From Fibrobacterota bacterium (GTDB lineage Bacteria; Fibrobacterota; Fibrobacteria; UBA11236), in assembly GCA_947466585.1 (NCBI GenBank), contig CANIEU010000004.1, positions 100,035 through 164,034 on the forward strand: DNA of 64,000 nt. Direction: 5' to 3'. Below, in pieces: positions 59,287 to 64,000 of this stretch (within the stretch, counting starts at the first letter, position 1; every line of letters starts with the position of its first letter). A program made the position numbers and the translations under genes. The notes beneath the pieces are model-generated. The model was not told where the DNA came from and did not search any database. It worked only from the letters and a program-made list of their open reading frames with translations.

Positions 59287-60068
59287 AAACCCCTCCCGCA
59301 GTCAACAACACCTTTTACGACACTCTGGGCGAACGCTGGTTGCACGCGCAAGACGATCCCGTGGCGCTTCTGCGAGCCGAAGGAATCATCAAGCAAGCCT
59401 GGGTTGTTGAGAAGCTCTTCGACCAGCATCCCGAAGAAGACGCCCGCCACCCGAATGCACCCTTCAATCCACATGCCCACCTCAAGATTCTCGACATCGG
59501 CTGCGGTGCGGGTTTTTTGGCAAGAGGCCTCCACGCCGCAGGTTATGACGTTCACGGGCTGGATTTTTCATTGCCCAGCCTCCGGGTGGCCCACCAAGCA
59601 GGTCCGAATATCGACTATCTGCGCGGCGATGCCTTGCATTTGCCGTACCGCGACGCGTCCTTCGACGTGGTGACCTGCATGGATTTTCTTGAACATGTGG
59701 AAGATCCCGCCGCCGTGGTGCGCGAAGCATCGCGCGTGCTGAAGCCCGGAGGCCGCTTTTTCTTCCACACCTTCAACCGCAATCCGTTGGCATGGTTGAT
59801 CATCATCAAGGGATTGGAATGGTTCGTGCGGAATACACCCGAACACATGCACGTACTGCGGTTGTTCATCAAGCCCTCCGAATTGGAGGGTTTCTGTCAT
59901 GCCGCCGGGATGGAGCCTTTCGAATGGACGGGGGTGCGTCCCGATGCGAGCCGGTTGGCGTTTTGGAAAATGATCTTCACCGGCGTGGTTCCGCCCGATT
60001 TCAAATTCGGGCTGACACCTTCGTTGCTGTTGTCCTATTTGGGAGTGGCGCGCAAGAAGCTGGAATAG
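59283..60068 (+). CDS. UbiG-like SAM-dependent O-methyltransferase of the polyketide cluster
   Basis: A 261-residue class I methyltransferase. VNNTFYDTLGERWLHAQDDP at the start is typical of the UbiG/3-demethylubiquinone O-methyltransferase group; LKILDIGCGAGFLARGLHAA is SAM motif I, DALHLPYRDASFDVVTCMDFLEHV motifs II and post-II, and LKPGGRFFFHTFNRNPLAWL motif III. UbiG methylates ring hydroxyls of lipid phenols, which fits methylation of an alkylresorcinol-type product of the adjacent synthase. The ATG at 59283 overlaps the membrane protein stop (ATGA). Confidence 0.85.
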   Translation: MKTPPAVNNTFYDTLGERWLHAQDDPVALLRAEGIIKQAWVVEKLFDQHPEEDARHPNAPFNPHAHLKILDIGCGAGFLARGLHAAGYDVHGLDFSLPSLRVAHQAGPNIDYLRGDALHLPYRDASFDVVTCMDFLEHVEDPAAVVREASRVLKPGGRFFFHTFNRNPLAWLIIIKGLEWFVRNTPEHMHVLRLFIKPSELEGFCHAAGMEPFEWTGVRPDASRLAFWKMIFTGVVPPDFKFGLTPSLLLSYLGVARKKLE

Positions 60069-60077
60069 CAACCGAGT

Positions 60078-60095
60078 GGAGGAAGGGATTCCTCC
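60078..60095. terminator. Short hairpin between convergent genes
   Basis: GGAGGAA (60078-60084) and TTCCTCC (60089-60095) pair around GGGA in the 33-bp gap between the methyltransferase and the Met-rich outer-membrane protein. TTCTCGC follows on the plus strand. A weak terminator candidate. Confidence 0.4.
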
Positions 60096-60101
60096 TTCTC
60101 G

Positions 60102-61457
60102 CTACATCGCCTTGCCGGAGGGCCGCACCTTGAGAAACACTTGGGCCGATACCGGTATTTTTCCGTAGTAATCCTCGAGCGCAGGGCTGGAGAGGTTTAC
60201 CGCAGCCTGACCACCGAGGAAAAAATCCAAACCTGCCGCTTTATAAACAGTCGCACCGGCACCGAGGGTCATTGCAGTCACCCAAAACTCAGACTCGGCG
60301 TGAGCAATGGGAAGGTCCAATTCCGAACCGAGACGCTGCAAGAATTCATAGCGGGCCCACAAGGAAACCCGTTCCCGGTCGCAGCTCGATTCTTTGAGGA
60401 ACGAATGGAGCATTTTCCCATGGTGCCCTGCGTTCATGCCGTAAACCAAGGAGGACGACCAGTTGTCCGCACCGACCTGCCGATTGCGCATCAAGGAGGC
60501 TGTGGTGCGAACGATATCGCCGTGTTCCTGGGGTTCCGGTTGGGTCACGTAGGCAACCGACCCTTGCAACGAATATTCCATAAAGTTCTGGGTCAGGCGC
60601 AGGCTATACGAATCGAAAGCTCCCGTCTCGATATTCCAACGATCGGCATCGGGTTCCCGCCCTCGGAACGTTGAGACTTCTGCCTTGGTTCGATCATAGA
60701 TATATCCCACCGTAGCAACACCGTAGGTGATGTGTGTCGCGTCTTGGAAATGATGCGCCAAGGGTGCTTCAGCGTTGCCTCCCGCCGAAGTCCGATGCAT
60801 AAAGGCGGTAGGTCCGATGGCCGGCTCCCCCGGAAGCCCGAAATAAAAGAACACCTGTTGTTCCTCATTAATGGGATGGGAATAAAGCGCGGCGAGCTCC
60901 ATAAACAGGTCGTGGGCATGCTGACGATCGACCAGTCCTTCGCCGGTTTGAAACAAGAGCGGATATCCTTCGCGTCCGATCGTAAGAGGATCGAGCGATA
61001 CCATCGTCCGAAGCAGCAATTTATCCTCGCCAAAGCCATCGTGTTGCGCAGAGACCATGGCCCAGTTGGGCGCATCGATGTTGCTTCCCCCGCGTTCAAG
61101 TTCCGGATGCAAACTGGTCGCGCCCGTTTGCGTCGGTCCCGGATGCCATTTGCTCTGATTGTTGAGGTTTTGCCCGGTATAACGCGCCGTGATTTCACCG
61201 TGCGTCATGAGCATCCATTCACCGGCGGCAAAATGGAGCGCATGGTTGTGAACCGGAGACCCATCGGGTACCCAAGACGTCCCCGAACCCATGGGTTCGC
61301 TGAGGATTTCAGTGTGGTCCATTCCCTCCATATTCATGCCAGCCATCTCGTCGTCAGACATGACGGTGCCGTCGGGCATGACGTGGGCGAAAATAGGGGC
61401 GGAAAGCGGGATGAGGAAGGTTGTGCCGGACAGGATAATCAGGGTTGAAAGTTTCAT
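60102..61457 (-). CDS. Exported Met/His-rich protein of a metal-island outer-membrane family
   Basis: A 451-residue protein with a signal peptide (about 1-25). The mature N-terminus is strikingly rich in Met, His and acidic residues (HVMPDGTVMSDDEMAGMNME then GMDHTE), a pattern seen in copper-handling proteins. The body contains MVSLDPLTIGREGYPLLFQT, LVDRQHAHDLFMELAALYSH, GLPGEPAIGPTAFMHRTSA, PLAHHFQDATHITYGVATVG and FRGREPDADRWN, conserved blocks of a family of predicted outer-membrane barrels I associate with copper or heavy-metal resistance loci. No other metal gene is in the window. The ATG at 61457 begins the signal peptide. Confidence 0.65.
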   Translation of the reverse strand: MKLSTLIILSGTTFLIPLSAPIFAHVMPDGTVMSDDEMAGMNMEGMDHTEILSEPMGSGTSWVPDGSPVHNHALHFAAGEWMLMTHGEITARYTGQNLNNQSKWHPGPTQTGATSLHPELERGGSNIDAPNWAMVSAQHDGFGEDKLLLRTMVSLDPLTIGREGYPLLFQTGEGLVDRQHAHDLFMELAALYSHPINEEQQVFFYFGLPGEPAIGPTAFMHRTSAGGNAEAPLAHHFQDATHITYGVATVGYIYDRTKAEVSTFRGREPDADRWNIETGAFDSYSLRLTQNFMEYSLQGSVAYVTQPEPQEHGDIVRTTASLMRNRQVGADNWSSSLVYGMNAGHHGKMLHSFLKESSCDRERVSLWARYEFLQRLGSELDLPIAHAESEFWVTAMTLGAGATVYKAAGLDFFLGGQAAVNLSSPALEDYYGKIPVSAQVFLKVRPSGKAM

Positions 61458-61526
61458 GTCGAGTTCCGTTGGGGAAAAGACGTTTCCGGTAAGATACACC
61501 CGGAAAACAAGTAAGGACGGGACGGA

Positions 61527-62678
61527 TCAGGCTCCGACGGGTTTCGCCCAACGCTGTATGAGTTCCGCTTTCCAGCCCTCGAACGTTCCTGCGATGATTT
61601 GGGCGCGGGCCTCGCGCATTAAATCCTGATAGAACGTCAAGGTATGCAGGCTGGCCAATTCGAAGGCGAGGAACTCCCCGGCCACGAACAGGTGGCGCAA
61701 GTAGGCGCGTGAAAAGTTCCGGCAAGTGTAACATCCGCAACGTTCATCTACGGGTTTGTCGATTTCTTGCGCGTGACGGGCGGCCTTGTAATGCAGGGCA
61801 CCGTCCCAGGTGTAGATGGTCCCGTTGCGCGCATTGCGGGTGGGCAACACGCAGTCGAATAGGTCGACGCCGCGTTCGATCAACTCCAGCAGATTGGTCG
61901 GAGTGCCCACGCCCATTACGTAGCGCGGCTTGTTCACGGGCATGTACTGGGTGGAGAACTCCGCGACCTCGTACATGATATCCGCCGGCTCGCCTACGCT
62001 CAGGCCGCCCAACGCGTAACCGGGCAAGTCCAGCGGTGCCAAATGCTCGATGGCGGCCTGCCGCGACTCCTTGTGCATGCCGCCCTGCACGATACCGAAG
62101 AAGGATTGTTCGTAGCCGTGCAAAGGAGGATTCTGCGCCAGCCATTCCAAGGCGCGTTCAGTCCAACGTTGGGTCAGTCCGAGGGATTTCTGCACTTCGG
62201 CTGGCGTAGCGGGGTAGGGGGTGCACTCGTCGAAGGCCATAATGATGTCGGCACCGATTTTACGCTGGGCCAACATCACGGATTCCGGGGTGAACAGATG
62301 TTTCGACCCGTCGATATGGGACTGGAACTCGACGCCCTGTTCGGTGATCTTGCGGAGCGTCTCAAGGCTCCACACCTGGAATCCGCCGGAGTCGGTGAGC
62401 ATCGCGCGCTTCCAGTTTGCGAAGCGGTGCAACCCGCCGGCTCGCTCGAGCAAATCACAGCCGGGACGGAGGTACAGGTGATAAGTATTGCCCAGAATGA
62501 TATTCGCGCCGGTCTCTTCGACCCGCTGGGGCGAAAGTGCCTTCACTGCGCCGGCGGTGCCGACGGGCATAAAAACCGGGGTCTCGATCTCCCCGTGCGC
62601 GGTGCGAATGCGGCCGGTGCGGGCTTTGCTGTGCGGGGAGGTGGATTCGAGCGTAAAGAACGGTGCGGCGGCGGACAT
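61527..62678 (-). CDS. tgt: tRNA-guanine transglycosylase (queuine)
   Basis: Exchanges guanine-34 for preQ1 in GUN-anticodon tRNAs. The 383-residue protein has GEIETPVFMPVGTAGAVKAL, ANIILGNTYHLYLRPG, LTDSGGFQVWSL with the catalytic Asp, FGIVQGGMHKESR, GYALGGLSVGEP, MGVGTPTNLLELIERGVDLFDCVLPTRNAR (nucleophile Asp), and the zinc site RCGCYTCRNFSRAYLRHL. The ATG at 62678 (MSAAAPFF...) gives the usual length; longer in-frame starts have no homology-like sequence. No queF or queA is adjacent. Confidence 0.95.
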   Translation of the reverse strand: MSAAAPFFTLESTSPHSKARTGRIRTAHGEIETPVFMPVGTAGAVKALSPQRVEETGANIILGNTYHLYLRPGCDLLERAGGLHRFANWKRAMLTDSGGFQVWSLETLRKITEQGVEFQSHIDGSKHLFTPESVMLAQRKIGADIIMAFDECTPYPATPAEVQKSLGLTQRWTERALEWLAQNPPLHGYEQSFFGIVQGGMHKESRQAAIEHLAPLDLPGYALGGLSVGEPADIMYEVAEFSTQYMPVNKPRYVMGVGTPTNLLELIERGVDLFDCVLPTRNARNGTIYTWDGALHYKAARHAQEIDKPVDERCGCYTCRNFSRAYLRHLFVAGEFLAFELASLHTLTFYQDLMREARAQIIAGTFEGWKAELIQRWAKPVGA

Positions 62679-62895
62679 GAGGGGGAAAGGTAGCAGAAGC
62701 ATCGCCGGGCTGCGACCGGCGCGATGCGGTGTCGCCCTCGGTCGTGATACTCCAGTAGCACTCCCTCGGGCTCCTAGCCTCGCTTGGAAGATTCGCCCGC
62801 CCATGGCGGGCTCATGCTTTCAATTCTCCGAGGTATCTATTCGACGCTCGCTCCGGCGTCCCTGTTTATTCTCCGGAAAACAGACAGCCATCCCT

Positions 62896-62925
62896 GTCAT
62901 CCCCGCGCAGGCGGGGATCCAGTCA
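62896..62925. repeat. Solo CCCCGCGCAGGCGGGG repeat
   Basis: GTCATCCCCGCGCAGGCGGG followed by GATCCAGTCA is a copy of the widespread imperfect-palindrome repeat that also forms both ends of the GIY-YIG cassette at 63295-63754. It lies in the 285-bp gap upstream of tgt; nothing else is recognised there. Confidence 0.75.
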
Positions 62926-62963
62926 GCGAAGTGAAATCCGCGAAGACGTTGCCGCTGGCCCAA

Positions 62964-63197
62964 TCAAACCGATACGCCGCGAATCAGTTCATCGATGGTG
63001 ATATCTTCATCCACATCGGGCCAGTGAATCCCGTAGCCGTCTGAGGAGACCCGCAAATTGGCGCATTGCGAGGAAGTCGCATTAGCGAGACGCCTTGATG
63101 TCTTGCGAAGGTCGACTTCGTGGAGTACTCCATCGACGCGCATGGAAAGGATGCCATCCTGAACCGAAACATCCTTGACTAGGTGTTCGCTACCCAT
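62964..63197 (-). CDS. DUF2442-domain protein
   Basis: A 77-residue protein. EHLVKDVSVQDGILSMRVDG, GVLHEVDLRKTSRRLAN and GYGIHWPDVDEDITIDELI follow the DUF2442 pattern (a beta-rich fold ending in a W-P-x-x-D-x-D motif). These genes are usually the second in a pair with DUF4160 and are suspected toxin-antitoxin-like modules. The ATG at 63197 has a good site (AAGGAGAAG). The upstream partner is only a remnant. Confidence 0.75.
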   Translation of the reverse strand: MGSEHLVKDVSVQDGILSMRVDGVLHEVDLRKTSRRLANATSSQCANLRVSSDGYGIHWPDVDEDITIDELIRGVSV

Positions 63198-63285
63198 TCT
63201 TCTTCTCCTTGAATGCAGCCCATTCAGCCACAAAATAATCAAAGTGCTGGTAAATTATTTTGCGGACGTTTGGAATTGAAGTCAA
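63190..63285 (-). pseudogene. C-terminal remnant of a DUF4160-like gene
   Basis: In the frame that ends TAG at 63192-63190, about 31 codons read LTSIPNVRKIIYQHFDYFVA then EWAAFKEKKNG. This resembles the C-terminal helix of DUF4160 proteins, the normal partner encoded just before DUF2442, and it overlaps the DUF2442 start by 8 bases as such pairs do. The rest of the gene is missing: the left end of the GIY-YIG cassette (63295) begins 10 bases further upstream. I infer truncation by insertion or deletion at the cassette edge. Confidence 0.5.
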
Positions 63286-63294
63286 CCTTTCACG

Positions 63295-63754
63295 GTCATT
63301 CCCGCGAAGGCGGGAATCCAGACTGGGAAGAAATGCCTCGATGAATCATGCACCTTTCATCACTAGAAAATTGATGGGACCGATTGCAATATTCCCTCAT
63401 GTACGACAAGCACCCGTTTGTTTACATCATGGCTAGCGGATACAATGGGACCCTCTATGTAGGCGTCACCAGCAACCTTATACAACGTATTTGGCAACAC
63501 AAACACGACAAGAAGGGATTTACCGGTCGCCATAAGGTGTTCGACCTAGTGTACTTCGAGCTCCATACTTCCATGGAGGCTGCCATCAGGAGAGAAAAGC
63601 AATTGAAAAATTGGAATCGCCAATGGAAGATGCGGTTGCTTGAAGAAAAGAATCCGAGATGGATCGATTTATGGGAGGATATTCTCAGGCATTAAGGAAG
63701 GTATCCATTTGGAGGACTCTACCCAGTCTGGACCCCCGCCTTCGCGCGGGTGAC
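63295..63754 (+). mobile_element. GIY-YIG cassette bounded by 33-bp inverted repeats
   Basis: The left end (63295-63327) and right end (63722-63754) are inverted copies of a 33-base repeat that starts GTCA, contains CGCGAAGGCGGG and ends TCCAGACTGGG; 28 of 33 positions are identical. Between them is one short gene for a GIY-YIG protein and little else. A solo copy of a related repeat is at 62896. The cassette sits against a truncated DUF4160 gene. No transposase is present; the GIY-YIG protein itself is the only candidate mobility function. Confidence 0.75.
63399..63695 (+). CDS. GIY-YIG nuclease-family protein
   Basis: A 98-residue single-domain GIY-YIG protein: FVYIMASGYNGTLYVGVTSN (the YI...YVG pair), LIQRIWQHKHDKKGFTGRHK with the catalytic Arg, LVYFELHTSMEAAIRREKQL with the metal-binding Glu, and NWNRQWKMRLLEEKNPRWIDL. 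This is the standalone group often annotated as endonuclease or excinuclease-like. The ATG at 63399 fits the family start better than an upstream TTG at 63384. The base composition is lower in GC than the neighbours, consistent with acquisition. Confidence 0.85.
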   Translation: MYDKHPFVYIMASGYNGTLYVGVTSNLIQRIWQHKHDKKGFTGRHKVFDLVYFELHTSMEAAIRREKQLKNWNRQWKMRLLEEKNPRWIDLWEDILRH

Positions 63755-63790
63755 GGAGATTCTGTGGAATCATGTCTCTATGCTTACCAA

Positions 63791-64000
63791 TCACTCAAAC
63801 AAATGGCCGAACGCATCCCTTACTCTCTTCGCCGTCCGGATTTCGAGACCGGCGACACGCGGCAGGGACTTCTGCCCGCCCTGCAGCGTTTCTGGTATCA
63901 CCGCGATCTTGAAGCCCAGCCGCTGCGCCTCGCGCAGACGCGCCTCCATCTGGGGAACGGGGCGAAGCTCCCCGTTCAACCCGAGTTCGCCGAGCGCCAG
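63791..64000 (-). CDS. radA: C-terminal end of DNA repair protein RadA (partial)
   Basis: The minus-strand frame ending at 63791 continues past the right edge of the window. The visible 69 residues include LALGELGLNGELRPVPQMEA, RLREAQRLGFKIAVIP, and end GHLFE. ELRPVPQMExRLxEAxRLGF is the C-terminal Lon-like domain signature of RadA/Sms, an ATPase that processes recombination intermediates. Confidence 0.85.
   Translation of the reverse strand: MALGELGLNGELRPVPQMEARLREAQRLGFKIAVIPETLQGGQKSLPRVAGLEIRTAKRVRDAFGHLFE

Overview
This is a 64 kb, visibly GC-rich chromosomal window from a diderm (Gram-negative type) bacterium. The outer-membrane machinery is explicit: apolipoprotein N-acyltransferase (lnt), a BamD-type lipoprotein, paired LptF/LptG permeases, a small Omp85 (BamA/TamA-like) protein, a lytic transglycosylase, mtgA, and several signal-peptide-bearing beta-barrel candidates. 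Some traits point loosely to the FCB superphylum: LL-diaminopimelate aminotransferase (DapL), a large barrel of a type I associate with Chlorobi/Ignavibacteria-like bacteria, and a secreted HExxH protein ending in a C-terminal sorting-like domain. This is inference; no rRNA is present to fix the taxon. I found no tRNA, rRNA, CRISPR array, prophage or classical IS transposase.

Layout. 1-1.7 kb: end of a probable pyrF, pgl, and a DsbA-like lipoprotein. 1.7-2.3 kb: gene-free, holding a cluster of strong palindromes. 2.3-13.1 kb: a run of minus-strand genes (bamD-like, nadD, a barrel protein, rsmI, lnt, a two-component system, a secreted metallopeptidase-like protein, aroF, a DEAD-box helicase), many joined by 4-bp stop/start overlaps. 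13.4-16.6 kb: lptF-lptG-tadA, then the small SRP RNA gene (ffs). 16.7-22.6 kb: prmA, a polyprenyl diphosphate synthase, acs, mscL, hisE-hisG. 22.7-33.2 kb: a DUF3943 barrel, a mutarotase-like protein, a sigma factor divergent from a three-gene outer-membrane operon, and a GlcD-like oxidase. 33.2-46.4 kb: rarA with a long C-terminal extension, yihY, serA, mltD, sppA, dapL, pyrB. 46.4-57.4 kb: a four-helix-bundle cassette, rhomboid, a eukaryotic-type hisA, mtgA, an alanine-type aminotransferase, alr, a desaturase, an EVE protein, mnmG. 57.5-60.1 kb: type III polyketide synthase, membrane protein and methyltransferase. 60.1-64 kb: a Met/His-rich outer-membrane protein, tgt, a DUF2442 gene with a truncated partner, a GIY-YIG cassette, and the 3' end of radA.

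The most unusual signal is a series of short intergenic palindromic elements (about 75-170 bp). Their arms are built from imperfectly repeated short words (for example CGTACTC, GTTTACGG, GGACAGC, GTCGGAAGTC, AACAACAC, AAATAGGAAATCAG). The word differs between families but the architecture is the same. They sit tight against gene ends, sometimes supplying stop codons. One pair of arms encloses a 23S-rRNA-intervening-sequence-type four-helix-bundle gene with an in-frame stop. A separate 460-bp cassette encloses a GIY-YIG nuclease gene between 33-nt inverted repeats. Together they look like a population of minimal mobile cassettes and their non-coding derivatives. Other points of interest are the 1.8-2.0 kb palindrome cluster (candidate structured RNA), the type III PKS cluster with an in-frame word-repeat insertion, and the sigma-factor/outer-membrane operon.
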